Below, one piece after another: positions 1 through 8,660 of a stretch of 64,000 nt of DNA. The DNA is taken from contig JAGNJW010000001.1 of the NCBI GenBank assembly GCA_018000455.1, positions 62,001-126,000 of the forward strand. Direction: 5' to 3'. Under the pieces are notes generated by a model. That model did no database searches and was not told the origin of the DNA. It saw only the letters and a program-made list of their open reading frames with translations. Source of the stretch: Acidobacteriota bacterium. GTDB taxonomy: Bacteria > Acidobacteriota > Vicinamibacteria > Vicinamibacterales > UBA2999. Numbering within the stretch: the stretch's first letter is position 1; each line of letters starts with the position of its first letter. The translations under genes were made by a program, and so were the position numbers.

Positions 1-240
1 GGCGGCGGCGAGCAGCTCGCCCAGGAGATGGACGTGGCCTTCCTGGCCCGGCTGCCGATCTACCAGCCGATCCGCGTCGGCGGCGATCGTGGCGTGCCGC
101 TCGTCATCGCCGAACCGCAGTCGCCAGCCGGGCGCGGCTTCTTCCAGCTCGCCGAGCGCGTGGCCATGCGTGCCGCCGTCGCGGCCCACGAGAACCAGAT
201 CAAGCACAAGGGCAAGATCCCGCTGATTCAGGTCAAGTGA
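1..240 (+). CDS. Mrp/NBP35-type P-loop ATPase (iron-sulfur carrier), C-terminal part
   Basis: The frame is open from the first base of the window, so this is the 3' end of a gene that starts outside. The 79 visible residues begin GGGEQLAQEM and continue with LGRIP-like and GGD-x-G-x-PLV segments, then an AEP-x-SPAG segment. This is the usual C-terminus of Mrp/ApbC P-loop NTPases, which carry and transfer Fe-S clusters in the cytoplasm. The Walker motifs and the CxxC cluster site lie upstream and cannot be seen. It converges on the MFS gene and overlaps it by 8 nt. Confidence 0.8.
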   Translation, partial: GGGEQLAQEMDVAFLARLPIYQPIRVGGDRGVPLVIAEPQSPAGRGFFQLAERVAMRAAVAAHENQIKHKGKIPLIQVK

Positions 241-1480
241 GCTGGGCGGCGCCGGGCCCGCGGCCGGCGCCCGAGCCCAGCCGCCCCATCGCCACCGTGC
301 CGGCGATCGGCCCCAGCGCGAGCACGGCGCACGCCCACTGCCAGCCGACGACGCTGGCCACGCGAGGCACGGCGTCGATTGTCACCATCGTCAACAGGAA
401 ACCCAACGACGTCTGCAGGGTGAGCGCGGTACCGACCGCATCCGCCGGCGCGTGTTCGGTCACGAGCGCGGAGAACTGCGCCGAGTCGGCGACGACGGTG
501 AAGCCCCAGACGGCCACCAGCAGGAAGAGCCAGCCCGGATGGTGGCCGTAGACGAACCCGGCCGCGAGCGCTGAGGCGCCTGAGGCCGCCATCGCCGCCC
601 GCGCGATGCGCGCCTTGCCGACGACGTCGGCCAGCCGGCCCGCCATCACGCAGCCGAGCGCGCCGCTCCCGATGGCCACGAAGGCCACGAGCGCCGCCAG
701 GCGGTTGACTGACGCGACGCCGCTCGCCCCGAGGCTCGCCGCGGCGAAGGCCGCCACCCACGCCCACATCGCGTAGAGCTCCCACATGTGTCCGAGATAG
801 CCGAACGTGACCAGGCGCACCTCGCGGACGGCCGCGATGCGCCGGATGGCGCCGAAATCGAAGCGTGCCGTGGTCAGCGTGAGGGGGCCATCGCGGACGA
901 CCCCCAGCGCCACGGCCGCACCGGCCAGCGCCAGGGCCGAGGTGAAGGCCATGGACGTCTGCCAGTCGCCGCCGAAGAGCGCCGTCACGAGATGCGGCGT
1001 GGCCTTGCCGAGTGTGAGCGCACCGACCAGCACGCCAAGAGCGAGGCCGCGGTGTCGGCGGAACCACCCGGCCACGATCTTCATGGCTGGCGGATAGACC
1101 CACGCCAGCGAAACGCCGGTGAGGAGGCGCGTGACGATGAGCGTGAGCGGCGAGCCGGCGACGAGCGCCGCGGCGTTGGCGGCGGCACCGGCCAGGCACC
1201 CGAGCCCCATCAGTCGCCGCGCCGCCACCACGTCGGCGAGATTGATCATCGCCGTCGCCAGCGTGCCGACGACGAATCCGCCCTGCACCGCCATCGTCAG
1301 CCACGCTGCTTCGCCTGACGACAGGTGGAACGCGGCCACGAGCGACGGTGTCACCGCCGTCGCCGAGAACCACAGGGACATGCCGAGCAGTTCGGCGCCC
1401 GCCAGCCACGCCAGCATGCGCCAGGCCGGCGCGGCGTCGACCTCAGTCGGGTCGTGTGTAGCAGGCACCGGCGTGGCCAT
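233..1480 (-). CDS. MFS transporter (12-TM, CynX/NimT-like)
   Basis: A 415-residue protein made almost entirely of hydrophobic helices with short loops, as expected for a 12-helix major facilitator. A short hydrophilic N-terminus leads into TM1 near residue 22. Basic loops such as WFRRHRGLALG (after TM4) and GRLADVVGKARIAR (after TM8) match the conserved MFS signatures. The fold is clear but the substrate is not. The nearest-looking group is the CynX/NimT-like or nitrate/sugar-phosphate-like carriers. It is a single gene, divergent from the VIT gene, and shares an 8-nt 3' overlap with the Mrp gene. Confidence 0.8.
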   Translation of the reverse strand: MATPVPATHDPTEVDAAPAWRMLAWLAGAELLGMSLWFSATAVTPSLVAAFHLSSGEAAWLTMAVQGGFVVGTLATAMINLADVVAARRLMGLGCLAGAAANAAALVAGSPLTLIVTRLLTGVSLAWVYPPAMKIVAGWFRRHRGLALGVLVGALTLGKATPHLVTALFGGDWQTSMAFTSALALAGAAVALGVVRDGPLTLTTARFDFGAIRRIAAVREVRLVTFGYLGHMWELYAMWAWVAAFAAASLGASGVASVNRLAALVAFVAIGSGALGCVMAGRLADVVGKARIARAAMAASGASALAAGFVYGHHPGWLFLLVAVWGFTVVADSAQFSALVTEHAPADAVGTALTLQTSLGFLLTMVTIDAVPRVASVVGWQWACAVLALGPIAGTVAMGRLGSGAGRGPGAAQLT

Positions 1481-1542
1481 CGTCGGCAGCTACCGTACTT
1501 CATTCGCACCGGAGCGGTATGCTTGAGGCCAGTCGCTCCGCC

Positions 1543-2235
1543 ATGGTCCATGTCGAACGCCATCGCAGTGCGCACGTCGGCTGGTTGCGTGCCGCCGTGC
1601 TCGGTGCCAACGACGGCCTCATCTCGACCAGCAGCCTCGTCGTCGGCGTGGCCGCCGCTACCATCGAAGGGCGTGAGCCGGTGCTGCTGGCGGCCACCGC
1701 GGGCTTGGTGGCGGGCGCGCTCTCGATGGCGGCCGGCGAGTACGTGTCGGTCAGTTCGCAGGCCGATACCGAGAGCGCCGACTTCGAACGCGAACGGCGC
1801 GAGCTCGAAGACGATCCGCTACTCGAACATGAGGAGCTGGCGGACATCTACCGCGCGCGAGGACTCAGCGCGCAGCTGGCGACGCAGGTGGCCAGCGAGT
1901 TGATGGCGCACGATGCGCTCGCGGCCCACGCCCGCGATGAACTCGGCATCACCGACTCGTCGCGCGCGCGCCCGCTCCAGGCTGCGTTCACGTCGGCCGC
2001 CGCCTTCGCGCTCGGGGCCGCCCTGCCGGTCGTCGTGGCGGCCGTCGTGCCGGTCGAAGGCATCAGCGCCGTCGTTGGCCTCTCGACTATCGTGCTGCTC
2101 GCCGTGCTCGGCGGGCTCGCCGCCCGGCTCGGCGGAGCGCCGATCGCGCGTGGAGCGGCCCGCGTGACGTTCTGGGGCGCCGTGGCGATGATCGCGACAG
2201 CACTCGTCGGCCGGCTCTTTGGCGCCGCCTTCTAG
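1543..2235 (+). CDS. VIT1/CCC1-family membrane metal-ion transporter
   Basis: The protein opens with an RH-rich stretch and a GWLRAAVLGANDGLISTSSL segment, the hallmark first helix of VIT/CCC1 (nodulin-21-like) proteins that move Fe2+ or Mn2+ across membranes. A glutamate-rich cytoplasmic segment (about residues 70-110, ERERRELEDDP) corresponds to the metal-binding hinge of the family, and three hydrophobic helices follow. The start at 1543 is chosen because a TATGCT -10-like box lies at 1517-1522. An in-frame ATG at 1519 would add 8 residues but overlaps that box. Length (230 aa) is typical. Ion specificity is not readable from sequence. Confidence 0.85.
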   Translation: MVHVERHRSAHVGWLRAAVLGANDGLISTSSLVVGVAAATIEGREPVLLAATAGLVAGALSMAAGEYVSVSSQADTESADFERERRELEDDPLLEHEELADIYRARGLSAQLATQVASELMAHDALAAHARDELGITDSSRARPLQAAFTSAAAFALGAALPVVVAAVVPVEGISAVVGLSTIVLLAVLGGLAARLGGAPIARGAARVTFWGAVAMIATALVGRLFGAAF

Positions 2236-2350
2236 CCCAGCGGCGCCTGTGCCGCTCACGATCGTGGCGGCGTTGGACCGCCGCCCACGGCCGATGTGCC
2301 GTGACTGCGGCTGGCCTTCACGATACGATGACGGTTTGGCGATCGACAGA

Positions 2351-3655
2351 ATGGATATTCCCTACACGACGCATACGCTGGCCAACGGCCTGGACGTGAT
2401 CGTCCACCAAGACCACCACATCCCGATGGCGGCCGTGAGCGTCTGGTATCACGTGGGCTCGCGCCACGAGCAGCCCGGGCGCACCGGGTTCGCGCATCTC
2501 TTCGAGCACCTCATGTTCAAGGGCTCGGCGCATCATCCGGCCGGCTATTTCGAGGCGCTGCAGGAGGCCGGAGGTCTCGTCAACGGCTCGACCAACACCG
2601 ATCGCACCAACTACTGGGAAGTCGTGCCGTCGCAGTCGCTCGAACTGGCGCTGTGGATGGAGTCTGACCGCATGGGGCACCTGCTGCCGGCCCTGAGTGA
2701 GGAGAAGTTCACGACCGAACGGGAGGTCGTCCTGAACGAGCGGCGGCAGAACTACGAGAACCGTCCCTACGGCCTGTCGAGTGTGGCCCTGGCCGCGGCG
2801 CTCTTCCCGCCCGAGCATCCCTATTCGTGGGTCACGATCGGCGCGCCCGAGGATCTGCTCGCATCGACCGTCGACGACGCGCGGCAGTTCTTCCGCACGT
2901 TCTACCATCCGTCGAATGCCTCAGTCGCGATTGCCGGCGATGTCGACGTCGACGAGACGCTGGCCCTGGTCGAGCGCTATTTCGGCGAGATCGCGCCTGG
3001 ACCGGCCGTGATGCAGCCGCGCCGCAGCGCGTCGTTGTCGGCGCCGGCCTCGCTCGTGCTCGAAGACCGCGTCGAGCTGCCGCGCCTCTCGCTCGCCTGG
3101 CACACGCCGGCCATGTTCCACGACGACGATGCGGCGATGGACATCGCCGCCGACGTGCTCTCGAACGGCAAGACGTCCCGCCTCTATCGCACGCTCGTCT
3201 ACGACACCCGTCTGGCGGCCGACGTCTCGGCCATCCAGGCATCGCGCGAGATGTCGAGCGTTTTCCAGGTCTCGGCCACGGCCGCACCAGACCAGTCGCT
3301 CGCCGCGATCGCGACGCTCATCGAGTGCACGCTCGACGATCTGGCGGCCACCGGGCCGACCACCGACGAACTCGAACGCGCGACGGCGCGCGCCGAAGCG
3401 CAGTTCGTCTACCGCGTGCAGACGATTGGCGGCTTCGGTGGAAAGTCGGATCAGTTGAACGCCTACAACGTGTTCACGGGCTCGCCTGGTTACATCCACG
3501 CCGATCGCGAACGCTACTCCCGCGCCACCGCGCGCTCGGTGGCCGAGGCCGTGCGGAAGTGGCTGCGCGAGGCGCCTGGCGTGGCACTGAGTGTCGTGCC
3601 GCGCGGACAGATGACGCTCGCCCCGCCCGGCGCCACACGGGTGCAGCCGGCATGA
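2351..3655 (+). CDS. M16 family zinc peptidase, catalytic subunit
   Basis: A 434-residue pitrilysin/MPP-like peptidase. The inverted zinc motif HxxEH is present as HLFEH (H49, E52, H53), and a distal acidic run (TTEREVVLNERR) supplies the third zinc ligand expected about 76 residues later. The C-terminal half lacks the RxxxRYY-type substrate-binding region, which instead sits in the next gene. It overlaps that gene by ATGA (stop 3653-3655, next ATG 3652), so the two should be made together as a heterodimer, as known for the M16B pair of Sphingomonas. The start at 2351 is preferred to an upstream in-frame start at 2219, because homology begins at MDIPYTTHTLANGL. A TACGAT -10-like box lies at 2324-2329. 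Confidence 0.9.
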   Translation: MDIPYTTHTLANGLDVIVHQDHHIPMAAVSVWYHVGSRHEQPGRTGFAHLFEHLMFKGSAHHPAGYFEALQEAGGLVNGSTNTDRTNYWEVVPSQSLELALWMESDRMGHLLPALSEEKFTTEREVVLNERRQNYENRPYGLSSVALAAALFPPEHPYSWVTIGAPEDLLASTVDDARQFFRTFYHPSNASVAIAGDVDVDETLALVERYFGEIAPGPAVMQPRRSASLSAPASLVLEDRVELPRLSLAWHTPAMFHDDDAAMDIAADVLSNGKTSRLYRTLVYDTRLAADVSAIQASREMSSVFQVSATAAPDQSLAAIATLIECTLDDLAATGPTTDELERATARAEAQFVYRVQTIGGFGGKSDQLNAYNVFTGSPGYIHADRERYSRATARSVAEAVRKWLREAPGVALSVVPRGQMTLAPPGATRVQPA

Positions 3656-5019
3656 GCGGCATCGACCGTACCCGGCTGCCGGCTGCCGGCCCGCCGCGGC
3701 CCTTCCGGTTCCCGACCATCGAACGCGCGGCGCTCACCGGCGGGCTCGACGTGCGCGTCGTCACCGAGCGCTCGGCGCCGATCGTGTCGCTCACGGCGCT
3801 CGTGCGCGGCGGGTCGTCGACCGATCCGGCCGACCGCCCAGGGCTGGCGGCGTTCACCGCCGACTTGCTCGACGACGGCGCCGGCACGCTCGACGGCCCC
3901 GGCCTTGCCGATGTGCTGGCGCGCATCGGCGCCGAGGCCGACATCGAGGTCTGGCCCGATGCCACCGTCGTGACCGTCACCACGCTGGCGCGCCACGTGG
4001 CGCGGGCAGCGGATGTGCTCGCCGACCTGCTGATTCGGCCGCGACTGGCCTCCGATGACATCGAGCGCGTGCGCAGCCTGCGCCTCGACCGCTTGCGCCA
4101 GATGCGCGCGCAGGCGGCCAGCCTGGCGGACCGGGCGCTCACCCGCGCCATCTTCGGCCGGCATCCCTACGGGCATCCCGGCATCGGTGATCCAGAGGCG
4201 GTGCGCGCGACCACGGTCGACGAGATCCGCGCCTTCCACGGACATGGCTATCAGCCCGGCGCGACGACGCTCGTCGTGGCCGGCGACCTCGACACGGCCG
4301 AGGGCATCGCGCTGGCAGAGCAGGCCTTCGGTGCGTGGGTGCCCGGGCCGACCAATGGCACCGGGTTGCGGCCGACGCCGGCACCGGAACCGCGAGGCGG
4401 CGTGCTCGTCGTCGCCCGGCCAGGAGCGTCGCAGTCGGAGCTGCGCGTGGGCCAGGTGTCGGCCGCCCGCAGTACGCCCGACTACCACGCCCTCCTGCTC
4501 TGGAACGCGGTGCTCGGCGGGCAGTTCGTGAGCCGCCTGAATCTGAACCTCCGGCAGGAGAAGGGCTACACCTACGGCGTGCGGTCGGGCTTCGACTTCC
4601 GTCGCGATCGCGGGCCCTTCAGCATCCACACGAGCGTGCAGACCGATGCCACGGCGGATGCGACGAGCGAGATCCTGCGCGAGGTCAGCGAACTCCACTC
4701 GCAGCGGCCGGTGACGGCCGAGGAACTGGCGCGCGCGAAAGCCGCGGTGGGTCTCGGCTATCCGCGCGGCTTCGAGACCGCCCAGCAGGTGGCGCGTGCC
4801 GTCGCGCAGATGAGCCTGCACGACATCGGCCCCGACCACTTCGAGCAGTTCGTGCCGCGCCTGAACGCGGTGACACTGGCTGACGCGGCTGCGGCGGCCG
4901 ACCGTCACGTGCGCCCCGACGAGCTGATGGCGGTAGTGGTCGGCGATCCAGCCGTCGTCGAGCCGCAACTGCGCGCGCGCGGGCTGGCCTACGACGTGGC
5001 CGCCGAAGAGATCACCTGA
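3652..5019 (+). CDS. M16 family peptidase, non-catalytic partner subunit
   Basis: A 455-residue M16 fold. At the position of the zinc motif it has FTADLLDDG instead of HxxEH, so it cannot bind zinc. It keeps the C-terminal substrate-binding region (SRLNLNLRQEKGYTYGVRSG), which the upstream catalytic subunit lacks. The two proteins therefore look complementary. ATGA overlap with the upstream gene indicates translational coupling. A 1-nt gap to the dehydrogenase gene puts it in the same transcript. Function is probably degradation of unfolded or signal peptides in the periplasm, but no clear signal peptide is seen on either subunit. Confidence 0.88.
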   Translation: MSGIDRTRLPAAGPPRPFRFPTIERAALTGGLDVRVVTERSAPIVSLTALVRGGSSTDPADRPGLAAFTADLLDDGAGTLDGPGLADVLARIGAEADIEVWPDATVVTVTTLARHVARAADVLADLLIRPRLASDDIERVRSLRLDRLRQMRAQAASLADRALTRAIFGRHPYGHPGIGDPEAVRATTVDEIRAFHGHGYQPGATTLVVAGDLDTAEGIALAEQAFGAWVPGPTNGTGLRPTPAPEPRGGVLVVARPGASQSELRVGQVSAARSTPDYHALLLWNAVLGGQFVSRLNLNLRQEKGYTYGVRSGFDFRRDRGPFSIHTSVQTDATADATSEILREVSELHSQRPVTAEELARAKAAVGLGYPRGFETAQQVARAVAQMSLHDIGPDHFEQFVPRLNAVTLADAAAAADRHVRPDELMAVVVGDPAVVEPQLRARGLAYDVAAEEIT

Positions 5020-5020
5020 C

Positions 5021-6043
5021 ATGCGCGCCGTGCGCTTCCACGCCCATGGCGGACCGGAGGTGCTCCGGTTCGAAGAGGCGCCCGAACCGACGCCGGCCGC
5101 GGGCCTCGTCATCGTCCGGGTGCGAGCCTGCGCGCTGAATCACCTGGATCTCTGGCAGCGCCGCGGCCTCGACAAGGTCACGATTCCGTTCCCGCACATT
5201 TCCGGCGCCGATGTCGCCGGTGAGGTCGTCGACGCGCCGGGCGGCGAATTTGCGGGCGGGACGAGGGTGCTCCTCCAGCCCGGCCTCTCGTGCGGACGCT
5301 GTGCGGCCTGCCTCGGCGGGCACGACAACATGTGCGCGCGCTACGACGTGCTCGGCTATCAGAGCGACGGCGGCTATGCCGAGTTCGTGCAGGTGCCGGC
5401 CGTGAACGTCGTGCCGATTCCGGATCACGTGCCGTTCGTGGCGGCGGCGGCGTTTCCGCTCGCGTTCCTCACGGCCTGGCACATGCTCGTCGCCCGCGCG
5501 AAGATCGTCACCGGCGAAACGGTGCTGGTGCTGGCAGGCGCCAGTGGTGTCGGACAGGCGGCCATCCAGCTCGCACGCCTCTTCGGCGCCACCGTCATCG
5601 CCACGGCCGGCAGCGACGCCAAGCGCCAGCGGGCCCGTGACCTTGGGGCGTCCGAGGTCATCGATCACTACACGTCCGATATTGCCACCGAAGTGCGCAA
5701 GCTCACCGGCAAGCGCGGTGTGGACGTCGTCGTCGAGCACGTGGGCCAGGCCACGTGGGCGGCGAGCATCAAGTCGCTGGCCAGGGGAGGGCGGCTCGTG
5801 ACGTGCGGCAACACCACCGGCTGGGACGCCGCCATCGATTTGCGCTTCCTGTTCTCGCGCCAACTCAGTCTGCTCGGATCCTACATGGGCACCAAGGCGG
5901 AACTGCTAGCGGCGGCGCCGTTCTTCTTCGATGGCCGGCTCCGACCGCTGGTCGACCATGTGCTGCCGCTGGCGAATGCGGCCGACGCACACCGCTTGCT
6001 CGAGGCGGGCAATGTGAGCGGCAAGCTCGTGCTCACGCCCTGA
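5021..6043 (+). CDS. Zinc-type alcohol dehydrogenase/quinone oxidoreductase (MDR superfamily)
   Basis: A 340-residue medium-chain dehydrogenase. The N-terminal GroES-like domain contains LNHLDLWQRRGL and a cysteine cluster (CGRCAACLGGHDNMC) that fits the structural zinc site. The NAD(P)-binding Rossmann motif is VLVLAGASGVGQAAIQLA at about residues 168-185. The catalytic zinc cysteine of true alcohol dehydrogenases is replaced by asparagine in the LNHLD motif, which points to an oxidoreductase acting on quinones or enals. It starts 2 nt after the M16 pair, so it is co-transcribed. The link to peptidases is unexplained. Confidence 0.85.
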   Translation: MRAVRFHAHGGPEVLRFEEAPEPTPAAGLVIVRVRACALNHLDLWQRRGLDKVTIPFPHISGADVAGEVVDAPGGEFAGGTRVLLQPGLSCGRCAACLGGHDNMCARYDVLGYQSDGGYAEFVQVPAVNVVPIPDHVPFVAAAAFPLAFLTAWHMLVARAKIVTGETVLVLAGASGVGQAAIQLARLFGATVIATAGSDAKRQRARDLGASEVIDHYTSDIATEVRKLTGKRGVDVVVEHVGQATWAASIKSLARGGRLVTCGNTTGWDAAIDLRFLFSRQLSLLGSYMGTKAELLAAAPFFFDGRLRPLVDHVLPLANAADAHRLLEAGNVSGKLVLTP

Positions 6044-6109
6044 AACAATCAACGGCGGTTCGCCGTCTGATCTGCAGTCCCGGGTGTATCATGCGCCCGG
6101 ACTCAAGCC

Positions 6110-6337
6110 ATGTCCGCTCCCAATCCCCGCTCCAATCGTCTTCGTCGCGCCAGCCTCAGCCTGGCAGGGGCGGTGGGGCTCGTCGCGGTCGTCGTGGCGG
6201 GGGCCACGATCTGGCTGGTCCTCACGGATCCGATCACAGTGGCCGAGGCGGTGGATACCGGCGAGTACGCGCCGCTGGTCGAGGAACTGGCCAACGTGAT
6301 CTACAACGCCCTCGTCGGCCTCTTGCGCTACCTGTAG
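6110..6337 (+). CDS. Small single-pass membrane protein, unknown function
   Basis: A 75-residue protein with a basic N-terminus (PRSNRLRRAS), one hydrophobic helix at about residues 18-38, and a short acidic C-terminal part ending in a second, weaker hydrophobic stretch (VIYNALVGLLRYL). A TATCAT -10-like box lies at 6087-6092, 17 nt upstream of the ATG. No family is recognised. It sits between the M16 operon and the convergent amidase gene. Base composition and codon use look like those of the neighbours, so it is probably a real gene. Confidence 0.55.
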   Translation: MSAPNPRSNRLRRASLSLAGAVGLVAVVVAGATIWLVLTDPITVAEAVDTGEYAPLVEELANVIYNALVGLLRYL

Positions 6338-6386
6338 CCGTCCCTGACACTCGGCCGTGGGCTGCACGAGCGAGGGGACTCGCGCC

Positions 6387-7760
6387 CTACGAGCCGGATG
6401 CCGTCTGCGCGAGTGCGCGTTCTAGCGACAGTCCGATCGCGAGCAGGTCGGAGGTATGCCCGCCGGCGCCTACGAGCTGCAGACCGACCGGCATGCCTGA
6501 GGTCACGGCGCGGCCGCACGGCACCGTCAGCGCCGGCTGGCGGCCCAGATTGAAGGGCTGCGTCAGCCGGAGCATGGCGCTGCGCACGGGGTCGATGGCG
6601 TTGCCGACCGCGACCATCGTCGTGCCGAGCAGCGGCGCTGGCACCGGCATCGTCGGACAGAGGAGGGCGTCGCGGCCGGCCAGCGCCGCGTCGATCTCGC
6701 TGGCGATCACGTCGCGACCGCGCAGCGCGCGGACGTAGTCCTCGGCGAGCACGTAGCGGCCCATCTCGAGGCGGACGCGGACGTTCGGTGTGTAGTCGTC
6801 GGGTTGCCGGTCGAGCGTCTCGGCGTGAAACGCGGCGGCGTCGGCCAGCACCAGGTGCAGGTAGACAGCGGAGATGTCTTGCGCGTGCGGGATCTCGACC
6901 GGCTCGAGTGTCGCTCCGGCGCGCCGCAGCGTCTCGACAGCGGCGTTGAAGACGGCCTCGACCTCGGTGTCGAGCCGCTCGGCGAAATAGCCGCGCAGGA
7001 GTCCCAGGCGCGTGCCGGCGAGGGGACGCGCCTCGAGGACGGCATTGGCCGCGGGGGCGCGCCCGGCGAGTGTCTCGTAGACCAGCCATGCGTCGGTCAC
7101 GGTGCGCGCGATCGGACCGAGGTGATCGAGCTGGCGGCTGAGCGGCACGACACCGTCGTCGGGGATCTCACCCCAGCCGGGTTTCAAACCCACGACCCCG
7201 CACGCGGCGGCGGGAATGCGGATCGATCCGCCCGTGTCGCTGCCGATCGACGCCATCGACATGCCGGTGACGACGGCGCTGGCCGAGCCGCCGCTCGATC
7301 CTCCGGTCATGCGCGTGTCGTCGATCGGATGGCGCGCGGCGCCGAAGGCGGAATCCTCGTTGGTGGTGCCGAAGGCGAACTCGTGGAGGTTGGTCTTGCC
7401 GACCAGCACCGCACCGGCGTCGCGCAGCCGCGTCGTGATGGTGGCGTCGGCGGCGGCGACGGCGCCGGTTCGCACGCGAGAGCCGGCCGTCGTGACGACC
7501 CCAGCCTCGTCGATGAGGTCCTTGAGCGAGAGCGGAATGCCGTGCAGCGCGCTGGTCGCATGCCCGGCGCCGCGGGCCTGGTCGGAGGCCAGCGCGGCCG
7601 CCAGGGCACGCTCGCCGGTTACGGTGATGAAGGCGTTGAGGCGGGAATTGAGTGACGCGATGCGCTCGAGACACCGCTCGGTAAGCGCCACCGAGGTCGT
7701 CTCGCGGCGGGCCAGGACCGCCGCGAGCTCGCTGATGGTCTCGCCCTTCCAGTCGGTCAT
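6387..7760 (-). CDS. Amidase signature family enzyme
   Basis: A 457-residue amidase with the full Ser-cisSer-Lys triad: K80 in SLKDLIDE, S155 in the GGSSGGSASA core, and S179 in GSDTGGSIRIP. The family includes GatA, AtzE and many amide or ester hydrolases, so the substrate cannot be told from this alone. The preceding gene encodes an AtzG-like small protein that overlaps it by ATGA. Together they resemble the AtzG/AtzE-type pairing, with a small chain wrapping around an amidase, rather than the GatCAB complex (no GatB nearby). Confidence 0.9.
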   Translation of the reverse strand: MTDWKGETISELAAVLARRETTSVALTERCLERIASLNSRLNAFITVTGERALAAALASDQARGAGHATSALHGIPLSLKDLIDEAGVVTTAGSRVRTGAVAAADATITTRLRDAGAVLVGKTNLHEFAFGTTNEDSAFGAARHPIDDTRMTGGSSGGSASAVVTGMSMASIGSDTGGSIRIPAAACGVVGLKPGWGEIPDDGVVPLSRQLDHLGPIARTVTDAWLVYETLAGRAPAANAVLEARPLAGTRLGLLRGYFAERLDTEVEAVFNAAVETLRRAGATLEPVEIPHAQDISAVYLHLVLADAAAFHAETLDRQPDDYTPNVRVRLEMGRYVLAEDYVRALRGRDVIASEIDAALAGRDALLCPTMPVPAPLLGTTMVAVGNAIDPVRSAMLRLTQPFNLGRQPALTVPCGRAVTSGMPVGLQLVGAGGHTSDLLAIGLSLERALAQTASGS

Positions 7761-7978
7761 GACCGAGTCGCGGGTCGAGCCGCGGGCGTCAGGGGCGCGT
7801 CTGCCTCGTCGTTCCAGTCGGCGGCGCGCAGGGCGGCGGTGGCGGCCGCCAACCCCTGCAGCAGCGGCGTCAGCTCCGGCAGCCCACGCCGCTCGGCATC
7901 GACCTCAGCCGCCGCCAGCCAGCGTGCGATCGCCGCCGCCTGCGTGATGGCGCCGCCCTTCGGCGTTGATGTGTCCAT
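7757..7978 (-). CDS. AtzG-like (DUF4089) small accessory subunit of amidase
   Basis: A 73-residue, mostly helical protein (AAAIARWLAAAEVDAERRGLPELT, split by a proline) whose stop overlaps the amidase start by ATGA. A small GatC-like protein placed directly before an amidase gene is the arrangement known for AtzG, which forms a heterotetramer with AtzE in the cyanuric-acid pathway. The assignment rests on size, helix pattern and position, not on a search. It begins 1 nt after the O-methyltransferase stop. Confidence 0.6.
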   Translation of the reverse strand: MDTSTPKGGAITQAAAIARWLAAAEVDAERRGLPELTPLLQGLAAATAALRAADWNDEADAPLTPAARPATRS

Positions 7979-7979
7979 A

Positions 7980-8633
7980 CTAGCCCCAGGCCTTGACCGC
8001 CACCGCCACGCCGTCACCGACCGGTAGCCAGGTCGTCGAGAAGCGCGGATCGCGCGCCAGCTGTTGGTTGTAGGCGGCAATCGCCGCCGTGTCGGCGGCC
8101 GTACGCCGCGGCGCGTCGGTGAAGCCGGGCACGACCTCGCCGTCCCACAGCACGTTGTCGGTCACGAGCAGGCCGCCCGGCCTGAGCAGCGGCGCCAGCT
8201 TTTCGAGCATGGGCCCGTACTGGGTCTTGTCGCCGTCCTGGAAGATGAGATCGAACGGTCCCGCGAGCTTGTGGAGGTAGCGATCGGCCTCGCCGATCAT
8301 CACATTCACACGATCGTCGAGCCCGGCCTCCGCCAGGTAGGCCCGCGCCGTCGCCGCCCTCACGGCGTCGCGCTCGAGCGATACGAGCAGGCCCGCAACT
8401 GGCAGCGCCGTGGCCATCCACACGGTGGAATAGCCAATCGCGGTGCCGATCTCGAGCACTGTCGTGGCGCCGATCGCCCGCGTCAGCCCGTGCAGCAGGC
8501 TGCCGGTGAGCGCGTCGACGATGGGCACGCCGTCGTCGGCGCCTTCGGCGCGAATGCGCGCCAGCACCGGATGCGGCAGGCGCGAGAGGCCATCGAGGTA
8601 GGCGGCGATTGCCGGCGGCGTCAAGGGAGTCAT
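7980..8633 (-). CDS. Class I SAM-dependent O-methyltransferase (methyltransferase_3/COMT-like)
   Basis: A 217-residue protein with the SAM-binding loop VLEIGTAIGYSTVWMA, the acidic adenosine-binding motif LVSLERD, and the metal/catalytic segment DLIFQDGDKTQY. This combination is typical of cation-dependent O-methyltransferases of the caffeoyl-CoA/catechol type. It is the first gene of an operon with the AtzG-like protein and the amidase. The start at 8633 follows a TACAAT -10 read on the minus strand (8649-8644). That box overlaps the plus-strand box used by pyruvate kinase. Confidence 0.88.
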   Translation of the reverse strand: MTPLTPPAIAAYLDGLSRLPHPVLARIRAEGADDGVPIVDALTGSLLHGLTRAIGATTVLEIGTAIGYSTVWMATALPVAGLLVSLERDAVRAATARAYLAEAGLDDRVNVMIGEADRYLHKLAGPFDLIFQDGDKTQYGPMLEKLAPLLRPGGLLVTDNVLWDGEVVPGFTDAPRRTAADTAAIAAYNQQLARDPRFSTTWLPVGDGVAVAVKAWG

Positions 8634-8643
8634 GACGGTGCCG

Positions 8644-8653
8644 ATTGTAAGCT
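8644..8653. promoter_or_regulatory. Overlapping divergent -10 boxes, O-methyltransferase operon / pyruvate kinase
   Basis: On the minus strand TACAAT occupies 8649-8644, 10 nt from the methyltransferase ATG. On the plus strand TAAGCT occupies 8648-8653, 7 nt from the pyruvate kinase ATG. The whole intergenic gap is 27 bp, so both promoters must use this short segment. The kinase mRNA would begin at or within a base or two of its start codon. Confidence 0.5.
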
Positions 8654-8660
8654 GTAGGCC

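Noticed and set aside
228-1409. 393-residue ORF antisense/frame-shifted to the MFS gene
   Set aside because: Arg/Gly-rich composition and no motif; it is a shadow of the true MFS frame, common at this GC content.
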